Notes: a model not told the origin generated them from the sequence alone. DNA of 64,000 nt from Prosthecobacter dejongeii (GCF_014203045.1 NZ_JACHIF010000001.1:1116001-1180000); one strand, 5' to 3'. Shown: positions 1 to 8,654, counted from the first letter of the stretch. Made by a program: numbers and translations.

Positions 1-684
1 CGCTGGAGAGTCGCCTGGCTGGACCTCACACTTGGTGAAATCAATGCTTCGGCTGTTGATTCGGCAGGGGGTGCCAGTCTTAAAACGCTTCACCTCAAAG
101 CCGAGATGGAGGAGGCTGTCAGAGAGGGTGGAGGTGCTGTCGCCCATGCGTCCGCCGACCTGGTTTTGCAGCCCCACATGCAGCAGTCCACGCATAAAAG
201 TGCCTGAAGAAATGACGACGGCGGAGGCACGATAGACCATGCCGAGGCTGGTGCGGATGCCGACAACCACGTCATTTTCGACTAAAATCTCGGCCGCGTT
301 GCCCTGGTGCATGTCTAAGTTAGGCTGGTTTTCGATCAGCCATTTCATGCGAAACTGGTAAGCTTTCTTGTCGCACTGGGCGCGGGGGCTCTGCACCGAG
401 GGGCCTTTTCGGGCATTGAGCATGCGAAACTGAATGCCCGTAGCGTCTGTGTTCAGACCCATCACACCCCCAAGGGCATCAATCTCACGAACCACATGAC
501 CCTTGGCCAAACCGCCGATGGCGGGGTTGCAGGACATCTGGGAAATGGTATCCAGGTTCTGGGTGAGAATGGCCGTTTGGCAGCCCAATCGGGCAGCCGC
601 CATGGCGGCCTCTACCCCGGCATGGCCTGCTCCGCAGACGATGACATCGTAGTGTTTCGGGTAGGTGTAGAGGCTAGTGGACAT
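1..684 (-). CDS. mnmG: tRNA uridine-5-carboxymethylaminomethyl modification enzyme MnmG (GidA), N-terminal 228 residues
   Basis: MnmG is the FAD-dependent partner of MnmE that modifies U34 of certain tRNAs in the cytoplasm. Translating the reverse strand from the ATG at 684 gives MSTSLYTYPKHYDVIVCGAG, an N-terminal Rossmann motif GAGHAGVEAA, then the family signature SCNPAIGGLAKGH followed by VREIDALGG, then RMLNARKGP. These are diagnostic for MnmG. The frame stays open to base 1, so the gene is cut by the window edge; full-length MnmG has a little over 600 residues. No separate start competes. A parS-like palindrome lies 65 bases upstream. In many bacteria mnmG sits near the origin and the parAB genes, so this edge may be origin-proximal (inference). 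Confidence 0.96.
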   Translation of the reverse strand, partial: MSTSLYTYPKHYDVIVCGAGHAGVEAAMAAARLGCQTAILTQNLDTISQMSCNPAIGGLAKGHVVREIDALGGVMGLNTDATGIQFRMLNARKGPSVQSPRAQCDKKAYQFRMKWLIENQPNLDMHQGNAAEILVENDVVVGIRTSLGMVYRASAVVISSGTFMRGLLHVGLQNQVGGRMGDSTSTLSDSLLHLGFEVKRFKTGTPCRINSRSIDFTKCEVQPGDSPA

Positions 685-748
685 GATCAGAGAGGGGGGA
701 TGGCGCTGGTTGAAGTCGCTTTACCCGACCCTAGCACAACTCCAAAAT

Positions 749-764
749 TGTTCCATGTGGAACA
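749..764. promoter_or_regulatory. parS-like ParB-binding palindrome
   Basis: The 16-mer TGTTCCATGTGGAACA is a near-perfect inverted repeat, imperfect only at the centre. It differs from the widespread parS consensus TGTTTCACGTGAAACA at three positions, and from the symmetric variant TGTTCCACGTGGAACA at one. It lies just upstream of mnmG, a gene often found beside parAB and the origin. parS sites mark the origin domain for ParB loading. The central T instead of C may weaken binding. No parA or parB is visible in this window. Confidence 0.5.
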
Positions 765-777
765 AAAAGAGCTTGGG

Positions 778-1092
778 TTAGGAACTCTGGGCCATGGCTG
801 AGAGGAAGATAAGGCTCATCGGAACTGCGATCAAAAGGGCCAAAAGGACCATGGCTAAGGCGATGAAACCTTGGTAACGCCTCTCTTTTTGGCTCAATGC
901 GATGATGCTGTCCCGAGCAGCAAGCAGTAGATAAGCGACGTGAGTGAAAGCGATAGCCACGTATGAGACGAGGAAACATGACTGGCTGATACCACCGGCA
1001 ATTCCCAGTTTGGTTTTGAAAAGCGAAGCGAGTAGCAGTAAGGCAACTCCACTCAGTGGCTAAGTAAACCAAACTCGCAGCGTGGTCATCAT
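778..1092 (-). pseudogene. Small membrane protein gene interrupted by an in-frame TAG
   Basis: Reading the reverse strand from the tandem ATGs at 1087-1092 gives MMTTLRVWFT, a TAG at 1060-1062, then an uninterrupted hydrophobic frame (PLSGVALLLLASLFKTKLGI onward) to the stop at 778. The downstream part has about three predicted membrane segments separated by a short charged loop (SQKERRYQG). No ATG, GTG or TTG gives a full-length product after the TAG; the first ATG, at 960, would leave only 60 residues. One substitution (Gln or Trp codon to TAG) would explain it. I do not recognise the family. It could be a decaying gene, a sequencing error, or a short functional product from 960. It lies between mnmG and another broken gene. 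Confidence 0.45.
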
Positions 1093-1144
1093 CGCCCGTT
1101 CTGCGGGAAGGTTAGAAGGGTGGCATTCATCAGGGACTTTGATC

Positions 1145-1872
1145 TCAGAGAATCTGGCCTGAAATGGCGTCTGTTGCCAGGAAGGTTTTCAGGGCTTCGT
1201 TCGTCTCAGTAGGGGCCTCCGGCTGGGGGACAAACAGGGTGGAATTGATGATTCGGGGAGTGCCAGGGCTCGGGATGTTTAGCACTTCAGCTCCATGAAG
1301 GATGCCAAGACCGGGCAGGGGAGAGGATGCTGGAAGGGAGCTGTTGTTGACGATGACGATTCTATTCTGTCCATCGTCCCATTCGGGCAGTGCCTGGGTG
1401 TAGGGTTGTAGTGCCTCTCTTCCTTTTTGGGTGAACATGGGGTTTTGATGCTCCAAAAATTCGTGGGGTGATAGGCCCAGATCGGCGGCGCATCGTGAGT
1501 AATCTGAAATCAGAAAGCGGCTAGTGACGACACTGGGTTCATAACCGAGCATCAAAAAGGAGCAGGTTGGGCCACCGTCGAGATGGAGACGAGTGTTTTT
1601 CTTTTGATCAAAACGACCCGGGAATAGTAGGCCAGGGTTTGGCCATGGTCGGTTTGAAAGATGTTGGAGAGTTGTTCCTTTAGCCACACCATCGTCCGCC
1701 GGAGCTGAAAGGAATCCACCTGTCCAGACAGGCTGAGGCAGGCAAATCCGGGTTGGGTAAGATCCTGACGAAAGACTTTGGTCGCCACCCAATCTGGCAG
1801 GGTCGGGGACATATTTTCCTCTGCACCGATATGAATGTGGCAATCTTCAGGCTTCCAGAAAGCAGGCATCAT
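1145..1872 (-). pseudogene. Unrecognised protein gene split by a one-base frameshift
   Basis: Two overlapping reverse frames read as one protein. The first, from ATG 1872, begins MMPAFWKPEDCHIHIGAEEN and stops at 1552. The second continues with LMLGYEPSVVTSRFLISDYS and runs to 1145. The switch falls at a run of five A on the given strand (1554-1558; T on the coding strand). Adding one T joins VAQPAPF to LMLGYEP and gives about 242 residues without interruption. Both halves look like real protein sequence with no strong membrane segment. I do not recognise the family. Explanations are a pseudogene, an assembly error in the homopolymer, or slippage. The neighbouring 778-1092 frame is also broken. 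Confidence 0.5.
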
Positions 1873-1974
1873 CCATGCTACTTCGATGGAGTTAGCTGTC
1901 CAGGTTCTGTTGGCTTCATCGGACTCCTGACTTGCTTCCCCCTTTCACCCGGCTAGTATTCGGCTCCCTCAACT

Positions 1975-3051
1975 ATGGCCACTAAGACTGCTCCTTCCGC
2001 CAAATCTGCTGATGCTCCGATCAATGCCAAACTGACTGCGGCAGACAAGATTGAACTGTATCGCAAGATGGTGCGGGTGCGTCGCTTTGAGCAAGTTTCC
2101 CTGCAGCATTACCAGGCGGGTCGCATGGGTGGATTCCTTCACCTTTACATCGGCCAGGAATCGGTGGCGATTGGCTGCACTTCTTTGATGGGTGAAAACG
2201 ATCACGTCATCACGGCGTATCGCGATCACGCCCACGCCCTGGGAGTTGGGATGTCCATGAATGAGTGCATGGCAGAACTTTTCGGTAAGGCTACGGGTTG
2301 CTCGAAGGGCAAGGGTGGTTCGATGCATTATTTTGCGCCGGATAAAAATTACTGGGGCGGCCACGGCATTGTTGCTGGGCAGACACCTCTGGGCCTAGGT
2401 CTCGCCTATGGTCTGAAATATCGCGGCCTCAAAGGTGCCGCCATGTGCTTCTTGGGCGATGGTGCGGTGAACCAGGGTGCTTTCCATGAATCGCTGAACT
2501 TGGCGGCCCTTTGGGATCTACCTGTCATTTACGTCATCGAAAACAACGGTTACTCCATGGGCACCAGCCAGGAGCGTTCTTCGGCTTACAGCGAGAATCT
2601 CGCGAAGCGTGCGGAAGGTTACGGCATGGTCTGGGATTCGTTTGTGGGTGAAGATCTCTACGATGTGCGTGCTCACGTGCAGGTGGCGATTGATCGCGCT
2701 CACAACGAGAGCAAGCCGACGATGCTGGAAATCGCGACTTACCGTTGGGAAGGCCACTCCGTGGCGGATGCGAACAAGCTGAAGTACCGCACCAAGGAAG
2801 AAGTGGAGAAGTACCAGAAAGAGCACGACCCGATTCAGGTCTGGAAGCGCAACCTTCTGGAAGAAGGTGTGGCCACGGAAGACGAACTGAAGAAAATCGA
2901 TCGTGAAGCACAGGCGGAAGCAGAAGCTTCGGCGGACTTTGCCAAAACCAGTCCTTATCCAGAACCCGAGTCCATCTTTGAAGATGTCTATTGGGAAGTG
3001 GATAACAAGACGGAGGCTGGAGCCACGGGCCGCCACTTCTTCAACGATTGA
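1975..3051 (+). CDS. pdhA: Pyruvate dehydrogenase E1 component, alpha subunit
   Basis: E1 alpha, with E1 beta, decarboxylates pyruvate on thiamine diphosphate and passes the acetyl group to the E2 lipoyl domain. The 358-residue product has the expected length. The TPP-binding motif is visible as GDGAVNQGAFHESLNLAALW followed by VIYVIENNGYSMGTS. Upstream are GGFLHLYIGQES and the conserved block SKGKGGSMHYF with HGIVAGQ. A lysine- and alanine-rich N-terminal tail precedes the fold. The start at 1975 has no obvious Shine-Dalgarno sequence. No pdhB or E2 gene follows; the next gene is an unrelated oxidoreductase, so the partner subunits must be elsewhere. A related branched-chain E1 alpha is possible but less likely. 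Confidence 0.93.
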   Translation: MATKTAPSAKSADAPINAKLTAADKIELYRKMVRVRRFEQVSLQHYQAGRMGGFLHLYIGQESVAIGCTSLMGENDHVITAYRDHAHALGVGMSMNECMAELFGKATGCSKGKGGSMHYFAPDKNYWGGHGIVAGQTPLGLGLAYGLKYRGLKGAAMCFLGDGAVNQGAFHESLNLAALWDLPVIYVIENNGYSMGTSQERSSAYSENLAKRAEGYGMVWDSFVGEDLYDVRAHVQVAIDRAHNESKPTMLEIATYRWEGHSVADANKLKYRTKEEVEKYQKEHDPIQVWKRNLLEEGVATEDELKKIDREAQAEAEASADFAKTSPYPEPESIFEDVYWEVDNKTEAGATGRHFFND

Positions 3052-3236
3052 TATGTTTATAGTTAGGCCGATGGGGTGCTAAAGGATGCGCTTACTTTGG
3101 CCTTTGACATAAAAGTATCCGATTCGGACATCACGTCAGAAGAAAGGTTGCACCTTCCCTGTCGTATTGAGTAAGCTGTGATTTACCGCGACGTGCGGAG
3201 CGAATCCGCGTGCCCAAACCTAACCTTATCTTTGTC

Positions 3237-4781
3237 ATGAACTCAGCAAACACCAGCCGCCGCACGTTCCTGCGCGGCACCGTCGCCGGAGCCGCCGGCC
3301 TTGCCACTTTGCCCACTTGGGCGAAACCCATCGGTTCCAACGGTGAAGTCCGTGTGGCCGTCATCGGCTTTAAGTCCCGTGGTTCAGGCCACATCGGTAG
3401 CTTGTTGAAGATCCCAGGCGTGCGTCTGGTGGCTCTTTGTGATGTGGACAGTGAAGTGATGGCCAAGCAGGTGGCTGCCCTGGGCAAGCGTGAAACGCCG
3501 ATCAAGGTGAAGCAGTACAAAGACTTCCGTGAGTGCTGTGCAGATCCGGACATTGATGCCGTGACCATCGCGACACCGAACCATAGCCATACCTTGATTG
3601 CCCTCACAGCCATTGCCAATGGCAAGCATGTGTACGTGGAGAAGCCTGTTTCCCATAACATGTGGGAAGGACGCAAGCTGGTGGATGCCGCTGCCATCGC
3701 CGAGAAAAAAGGCCTGGTGGTTCAGCACGGCATGCAGCGCCGTTCCGACCTGGGTTGGGCTTCCGCCATGGAGTACGTCAAGAGCGGGCAGATCGGTAAA
3801 ACGACGCTGAGCCGCGGCATCAACTACAAGGCGCGCAAGAGCATCGGCAAGCTGGATGCACCGGTGCCAGCGAAGGACGTTTTTGCAGCAGGCACCTTCA
3901 AGGGTGTGGATGGCAAAGCCACGCAGGGTGAGCTGGATTACAAACTTTGGTCTGCACCACGGCCGATGCTGCCGGTGAATCGTTCCCAGTTCCACTATGA
4001 CTGGCACTGGCAGTGGGCTTATGGCAATGGTGACATTGGCAACCAAGGGCCACACCAGCTCGACGTAGCTCGCTGGGCTCTAGGCAATCCGGCCGTGCTG
4101 CCGAAGCGTGTGATGAGCTTTGGCGGTCGCTGGGGTTACGATGACGATGGCGAAACGGCGAACAACCAGATGGCCTTCTATGACTATGCTGAAGGCGCGC
4201 CTCTGCTGTTCGACAACCGTGGTCTGCCAATGAAGGACATGAACTGGGCCAAGGGCGCAGAACCGGTCTATCGCATCAATGGCAAAACCTCGGCTCCGCG
4301 TATCGGCAACGTCATCCATTGCGAAGGCGGTTTTATCGCTGAATCCAAGGCTTACGACAATGATGGCAAGGCGATCCATAAGTTTGAAAACTTCCAGGAC
4401 GGCCCGGACCACATGCTGAACTTCATCAACTCCGTCCGTGCGGGCAAGCTGACGAAGGATGTGCTGCACGTCTCCCACGGCTACCATGCGGCGGCCCTGG
4501 CGCAGATGGCCAACATCTCCTACCGCCTCGGCAAGCAGATCTCCAACGACGAGGTCAAAGAGCGCCTCAGCAACAGCAAGGCAGCTCAGGAAACCTTCGA
4601 TCACTTCGTGGAAAACCTGGTGGCCAACAAGATTGATATGAAGGCTGAGATGGCGCAGGTGGGCCCATGGCTGGACTTCGATCCTGTGGCTGAGAAATTC
4701 ACCGGTGAGTTCGCTGAAGAGGCGAACAAAATGACCAACGGCGATTATGCCGCAGGCTTTGAGTTGCCTGTGATCAGCTAA
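3237..4781 (+). CDS. TAT-exported Gfo/Idh/MocA family oxidoreductase
   Basis: This family uses NAD(P) to oxidise or reduce sugars and related polyols. The N-terminus MNSANTSRRTFLRGTVAG is a twin-arginine signal peptide, so the folded, cofactor-loaded protein is exported. The nucleotide-binding region follows (VRVAVIGFKSRGSGHIGSLL), then the family block KHVYVEKPVSHNMWEG, whose EKP lysine is catalytic in relatives. Length is 514 residues from ATG 3237. A GTG at 3210 in the same frame would add nine residues before the signal and is less likely. Such periplasmic oxidoreductases are abundant in Verrucomicrobia and Planctomycetes, and the substrate is unknown. The gene stands alone and ends in a strong terminator. 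Confidence 0.92.
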   Translation: MNSANTSRRTFLRGTVAGAAGLATLPTWAKPIGSNGEVRVAVIGFKSRGSGHIGSLLKIPGVRLVALCDVDSEVMAKQVAALGKRETPIKVKQYKDFRECCADPDIDAVTIATPNHSHTLIALTAIANGKHVYVEKPVSHNMWEGRKLVDAAAIAEKKGLVVQHGMQRRSDLGWASAMEYVKSGQIGKTTLSRGINYKARKSIGKLDAPVPAKDVFAAGTFKGVDGKATQGELDYKLWSAPRPMLPVNRSQFHYDWHWQWAYGNGDIGNQGPHQLDVARWALGNPAVLPKRVMSFGGRWGYDDDGETANNQMAFYDYAEGAPLLFDNRGLPMKDMNWAKGAEPVYRINGKTSAPRIGNVIHCEGGFIAESKAYDNDGKAIHKFENFQDGPDHMLNFINSVRAGKLTKDVLHVSHGYHAAALAQMANISYRLGKQISNDEVKERLSNSKAAQETFDHFVENLVANKIDMKAEMAQVGPWLDFDPVAEKFTGEFAEEANKMTNGDYAAGFELPVIS

Positions 4782-4803
4782 GTTTTACGGAGACATTCTT
4801 GAG

Positions 4804-4837
4804 AACGCGGAACCTGGAAACGGGTTCCGCGTTTTTT
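4804..4837 (+). terminator. Intrinsic terminator after the Gfo/Idh/MocA gene
   Basis: AACGCGGAACC (4804-4814) pairs perfectly with GGTTCCGCGTT (4823-4833) across an 8-base loop and is followed by a run of T to 4837. It starts 22 bases after the stop codon at 4781. Confidence 0.88.
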
Positions 4838-5246
4838 GTTAGGCGTGTGGGTGTGAGGTCCTCGCATCTTTCCCGGGCTGACGGCGAGACGCCGTCACAC
4901 CTTGAACCGTTCGTGGTCGTTTGTCTGAGACCAAGGGGAGCTTGCCAGGCTTGTATGGCGCGGGCAAGTGGGACGACGGGGATGGCTGGCATCCTTCCAG
5001 GATGCGACCCTGAGTGAAGGTGTTTTTTGGCCTAACCAGGGGTGCGTTCGCTAGGGCTCACGGACCCCTGGCTACCCGCTGCGATGCCTCCGGCATCGGG
5101 GGGGGAGAGTTGTGCAGGCATGGGGCTTTGTGTATCCCGGGAAAGACGGGTCATCCGGCGAAGGGGGTGGGTGAGCTACCGGGATGTTTTTTCGCCGGAC
5201 ACACCCGTCCTACCTATGGAAGGCCGGGCGAAGCGGAAGCTGGGGG
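4838..5246. other. Gene-free stretch rich in palindromes
   Basis: I see no convincing gene here. It holds several inverted repeats: an 8-base-pair hairpin TGACGGCG/CGCCGTCA at 4879-4897, a GATGCC/GGCATC palindrome near 5084-5098, and the longer dispersed element at 5144-5211. Short open frames on both strands lack coding character. The next genes are a reverse-strand secreted protein ending at 5247 and ruvA further right. Confidence 0.6.
5144..5211. repeat. REP-like dispersed inverted-repeat element, copy 1
   Basis: Left arm AGACGGGTCATCCGGCG (5144-5160) is complementary, with small mismatches, to right arm CGCCGGACACACCCGTCCT (5193-5211), enclosing about 32 bases. A second copy lies at 48817-48881. 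In that copy the arm bases change from GGGT/ACCC to GGAT/ATCC in both arms together, so pairing is kept. The element is intergenic in both places. Confidence 0.7.
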
Positions 5247-5855
5247 TTACTGGACGAAGCTGCCGACGACTTTGGGAGGGGTGTCTTTTCGGATGGCAAA
5301 GATCTCGGGGCTGGCGGCGCGGGGATCCGTGCGGAAACGTTCGGCGAGGTCAGGGGCGAATTCTTCGAGGGCTTCCGGTTTGGCGGGGAAGACGAAAAGG
5401 GAGTGACGATCTGGCAGGGCAACCCAGATTTCGGGTCCGAAGAGTTTTTCAAAAACGGCGGGCAGAGAAGGGGCGATGAGGAGGGAGGCGATGAGGGGCT
5501 GCTCGCTGCGATAGACGGCGTAAAGGACTTTGCCTTCGGGGTCTTTGATCAGGTCGGGTTTAAGGCTCGCCAGTCGTTTGTCGGCAACTTTTTTGGCGCG
5601 TTCGGCAAAGGTTTCGACGCTGATGCCAAGCTTTTTAAAGTCCTGGGCGGAGTAGGCGAGGATGCCGGGGACATCGGCCAATTCTTTGGCAGGGGTGAGG
5701 ACGGTGAGTTCGGCGTCTTGAGGGACGATGGAAAGGGGGCTGCGCATGACGATGGGCTCAGGCAGCAGGAGCAGCTCTTCCAGGCGGCGTTCGGGCGTCT
5801 GGGCCATGAGGAGGCTAGCCAGGAGGCAGAAAGCGGCGAGGAAGCGGAGTTTCAT
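5247..5855 (-). CDS. Secreted protein of unknown function
   Basis: The 202-residue product starts with a clear Sec signal peptide, MKLRFLAAFCLLASLLMAQT, with likely cleavage after MAQ or nearby. The mature part is mixed hydrophilic sequence, with ELTVLTPAKELADVPGILAY near the middle and a short hydrophobic patch LIASLLIAPSLPAVFEKLFG. I see no catalytic motif and do not recognise the family. The gene is divergent from ruvA, with 84 bases between start codons, and its 3' end faces the palindrome-rich gap. A forward frame that overlaps it antisense is an upstream extension of ruvA and not a real gene. Confidence 0.7.
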   Translation of the reverse strand: MKLRFLAAFCLLASLLMAQTPERRLEELLLLPEPIVMRSPLSIVPQDAELTVLTPAKELADVPGILAYSAQDFKKLGISVETFAERAKKVADKRLASLKPDLIKDPEGKVLYAVYRSEQPLIASLLIAPSLPAVFEKLFGPEIWVALPDRHSLFVFPAKPEALEEFAPDLAERFRTDPRAASPEIFAIRKDTPPKVVGSFVQ

Positions 5856-5939
5856 GAGGATTACTTGAGCATGGGTGGAGGGGTGGCGCTAGCAATCAAA
5901 GACCTTGCGCGTGGGGCGAGTCCCGGCTTCATGAGGAGC

Positions 5940-6548
5940 ATGATCGCCTTTCTCCGTGGCAAACTCGCTGAAGCCTACCCGCACCAAGCCATTGTGGATG
6001 TGGGCGGGGTGGGCTATGCGACGAACATTCCCCTAACCACCTTTGATAAACTGCCGCAGCAGGGTGGAGAAGTGCGGCTGCTGACGCATCACCACGTGAC
6101 GGAGCGTGAGCACACCTTGTTTGGTTTTTACACGGAGGATGAACGGGATCTCTTCCGTTTGCTGATTGATCGGGTGTCCGGGATCGGGCCGAAGATGGCG
6201 CTGTCGGTTCTGAGCGGGATGCCAGTGGCTGCATTTAAGGATGCGGTGATCCGCAATGACACAGCCGCACTGGCGCGGATCAAAGGGGTGGGTAAAAAGA
6301 CGGCGGAGCGGATCGTGCTAGAGCTGAAGGACAAGGTGGGCGTGGTGGATGCGTGGCAGGCGGCTGAGGTGGCGCGTGGTACGCATGATCCGAAACAGGC
6401 GGCGATCAGTGATGCGGTGCTGGGCCTGATCGCGCTGGGTTACAAGCAGAGCGAGGCGCAGAAGACGGTGAATGATCTGGTCAAAGCGAGCACGGAGCCT
6501 GTGCGCGCGGATAAGCTGATCCGTGAGGCGCTGCGGGCGATGCAGTAA
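5940..6548 (+). CDS. ruvA: Holliday junction branch migration complex subunit RuvA
   Basis: RuvA binds four-way DNA junctions and loads the RuvB motor during recombination. The 202-residue product starts MIAFLRGKLAEAYPHQAIVD, the typical RuvA N-terminus (OB domain I). It carries the helix-hairpin-helix motifs VSGIGPKMALSVLSG and IKGVGKKTAERIVLEL of domain II, and a C-terminal domain III (DAVLGLIALGYKQSEAQKTV). ATG 5940 was chosen because GAGGAG lies just upstream and the family begins MI; the in-frame ATG at 5931 is the alternative. The open frame extends much further upstream, but that part is antisense to the secreted-protein gene. ruvB and ruvC are not adjacent. Confidence 0.96.
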   Translation: MIAFLRGKLAEAYPHQAIVDVGGVGYATNIPLTTFDKLPQQGGEVRLLTHHHVTEREHTLFGFYTEDERDLFRLLIDRVSGIGPKMALSVLSGMPVAAFKDAVIRNDTAALARIKGVGKKTAERIVLELKDKVGVVDAWQAAEVARGTHDPKQAAISDAVLGLIALGYKQSEAQKTVNDLVKASTEPVRADKLIREALRAMQ

Positions 6549-6554
6549 GGGGCG

Positions 6555-7283
6555 TTACCAGCCGAAGATGATGGGGCCGGGAACGATCTTGACGCCGCCA
6601 CTACCGAGGGGATTACCCTTGGTTTCCTCGATGCTTTCGACGACGTTTTCTTTGAGGTTCACGCTCATGCTGCCAGTCTCGACCTTAATGTAAACGACGG
6701 TCTGGATGGGCCTGCCCAGGGCGTCTAGGCCAGTACTGTATTGGGGGATGCGGTCATAGACGACATACTCCAGCTTTTCTTCCCGGCCGCTGGCGCTGAG
6801 TTTGCTGGATTTGCGATTGGGCTTGCCCAGGCTGGCGTGGACTTCTTCGGCAGTCATGCCGAGGGCGATTTGTTTGGCAGCGATGAGGGCCTCCACTTCG
6901 GTCTGGCGTTGGTGGAGTTTTTTGAGGTTGGGGACCAGGTTCGGATCGGGGGAAAGGAGGTCGGCCATGCGCATCCAGCCGGAGACGTCTCCGTGGCGGG
7001 CGCGTCCGCGAATGCGGTAAGCGGTGTCTGAGAGCCCGACGAGCTTGACCAGGGTGCCAGGGGCCATGGAGCCGAGGGGTTGATCCATCTTCGACCGAGT
7101 GTAGATGGGGGACTCCTGGAGGACCTTGAGCGTCACGGGTTTTTTGAGCATGTCTTCCACGTCCATGGTGCCGGGCTCAGGCGCGAGGAGGGAGGATTTG
7201 CGCGAGCTGGAGAGCTGAGCGGAGGCCACGCTGCCGAGGGCGAGGAATCCAACGAGCACGACGAAAAGAGGGGCCTTTTTCAT
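6555..7283 (-). CDS. Secreted protein with SH3-like and SmpA/OmlA-like regions
   Basis: The 242-residue product begins with a signal peptide (MKKAPLFVVLVGFLALGSVA). Around residues 50-110 it has an SH3-like region (QPLGSMAPGTLVKLVGLSD then GDVSGWMRMADLL). The later part has GMTAEEVHASLGKPNRKSS, which resembles the start of SmpA/OmlA-like beta modules, where GMT-x-x-x-V-x-x-x-LG-x-P recurs. Such modules mediate envelope or cell-wall contacts, so an envelope role is inferred. An in-frame extension upstream to 7811 overlaps hemL antisense and is rejected. The 3' end lies six bases from the convergent ruvA stop. It diverges from hemL with 84 bases between starts. Confidence 0.75.
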   Translation of the reverse strand: MKKAPLFVVLVGFLALGSVASAQLSSSRKSSLLAPEPGTMDVEDMLKKPVTLKVLQESPIYTRSKMDQPLGSMAPGTLVKLVGLSDTAYRIRGRARHGDVSGWMRMADLLSPDPNLVPNLKKLHQRQTEVEALIAAKQIALGMTAEEVHASLGKPNRKSSKLSASGREEKLEYVVYDRIPQYSTGLDALGRPIQTVVYIKVETGSMSVNLKENVVESIEETKGNPLGSGGVKIVPGPIIFGW

Positions 7284-7367
7284 GACGGGAGCGAGACTAC
7301 CAAAGTCTGACGGGTTCAGGAAAGCTTTTGTTCGACGTGAGGGAGCTTTGGCGTATCCGTTTGCACA

Positions 7368-8654
7368 ATGCCTAACGGACCTCTTTCGACCAAGCTCTTC
7401 GAACTCGCTAAACAATACATTCCGGGGGGGGTGAACTCGCCGGTGCGTGCTTTTCGGAATGTGGGGGGAGATCCGTTTTTTGTGCGACGGGCCAAGGGCT
7501 GCCGGATCTGGGATGTGGATGGGCGGGAGATGATTGATTTTGTCGGCACATGGGGCCCGGCGATTTTGGGTCATGCGCCGGTTTCGGTGATTGAGGCGAT
7601 CCACACGGCGGCGAAAGATGGGGTGAGCTTTGGCATTCCGAATCCCTACGAGGTGGACATGGCGCGGACGATCTGTGAGTGGGTGCCTTCCGTGAAAAAG
7701 GTGCGTTTGGTGAGCAGCGGGACGGAAGCGACGATGTCGGCCATCCGCCTGGCGCGTGGTTTCACGGGGCGGTCGCGGCTGGTGAAGTTCGACGGCTGTT
7801 ATCATGGCCATTCAGACAGTCTGCTGGTGGCAGCGGGCAGCGGAGCGCTGACGCATGGGCACCCGGACAGTGCGGGTGTGCCGGCGGCCTTTGCGGAGCT
7901 GACCAGCGTGCTGCCTTTCAATGATGAAGCGGCGCTGGAAGAGCTTTTTGAGGCGAAGGGGCACGAGATCGCGGCGCTGATCGTGGAACCTTATCCGGCA
8001 AATGCGGGGCTGATTTTGCCCAAGCCGGGTTTCTTGCAAAAGCTGCGCGACATCACGACGAAGTACGGCGCGGTGCTGATCTTTGACGAAGTGATGACGG
8101 GCTTTCGCCTGGCAAAGGGCGGGGTGCAGGAGCTGGAGGGCATCACCCCAGATCTGACATGCTTTGGCAAGGTGATCGGCGGCGGCTTGCCAGTGGGTGC
8201 CTTCGGTGGGCGGGCGGACATCATGGATTACTTGGCACCGCTGGGGCCAGTGTACCAGGCTGGGACGCTGAGTGGCAATCCTTTGGCCATGGCGGCGGGC
8301 TTGGCGCAGTTGCGGGAGCTGGATCGTCAGCAGGGTTTTGCTTATCTGGAAGAAATCGGTCAGGTGATGGAAGAGGCCGTGCTGGACGTGCTGAAGCGTA
8401 AGGGCCTGGGCTACCGCTGGTATCGCAAGGGCAGCATGTTCTGTCTCTTTTTCACGGAGACGGAGGTGCATCATCTACAGGATGCGAAGACCGCTGACCT
8501 GGTGTCTTTCCGGAAGTTCTTCCACCACTGTCTGGACCACGGAGTGTACTTTGCCCCGAGCCAGTTTGAGACGGGATTCATCAGCATGGCACATGCAAAG
8601 GCAGACATGGAACGCACAGCGGAGGTGGCTGCGGCCGCGCTGAGTGCGCTGTGA
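7368..8654 (+). CDS. hemL: Glutamate-1-semialdehyde 2,1-aminomutase
   Basis: HemL is a PLP enzyme that converts glutamate-1-semialdehyde to 5-aminolevulinate in the C5 route to haem. The 428-residue product has the family length. It shows the N-terminal [11 protein letters not shown] block, the phosphate-binding [25 protein letters not shown], the cofactor aspartate in [12 protein letters not shown], and the PLP lysine in [16 protein letters not shown]. The ATG at 7368 starts [20 protein letters not shown]. It is a single gene followed 86 bases later by a methyltransferase. Confidence 0.97.
   Translation: MPNGPLSTKLFELAKQYIPGGVNSPVRAFRNVGGDPFFVRRAKGCRIWDVDGREMIDFVGTWGPAILGHAPVSVIEAIHTAAKDGVSFGIPNPYEVDMARTICEWVPSVKKVRLVSSGTEATMSAIRLARGFTGRSRLVKFDGCYHGHSDSLLVAAGSGALTHGHPDSAGVPAAFAELTSVLPFNDEAALEELFEAKGHEIAALIVEPYPANAGLILPKPGFLQKLRDITTKYGAVLIFDEVMTGFRLAKGGVQELEGITPDLTCFGKVIGGGLPVGAFGGRADIMDYLAPLGPVYQAGTLSGNPLAMAAGLAQLRELDRQQGFAYLEEIGQVMEEAVLDVLKRKGLGYRWYRKGSMFCLFFTETEVHHLQDAKTADLVSFRKFFHHCLDHGVYFAPSQFETGFISMAHAKADMERTAEVAAAALSAL

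Noticed and set aside
3104-3109. TTGACA as a -35 box before the Gfo/Idh/MocA gene
   Set aside because: No plausible -10 box was found at 15-19 bases downstream.
5184-5939. Upstream extension of the ruvA frame on the forward strand
   Set aside because: It is antisense to the secreted-protein gene; RuvA begins MIAFLRG at 5940 behind GAGGAG.
7331-7344. Possible second parS-like site TGTTCGACGTGAGG
   Set aside because: Only the ACGTGA core and the leading TGTT agree; the symmetry is poor.
7284-7811. N-terminal extension of the SH3-like protein
   Set aside because: It overlaps hemL on the opposite strand and would bury the signal peptide that starts at 7283.
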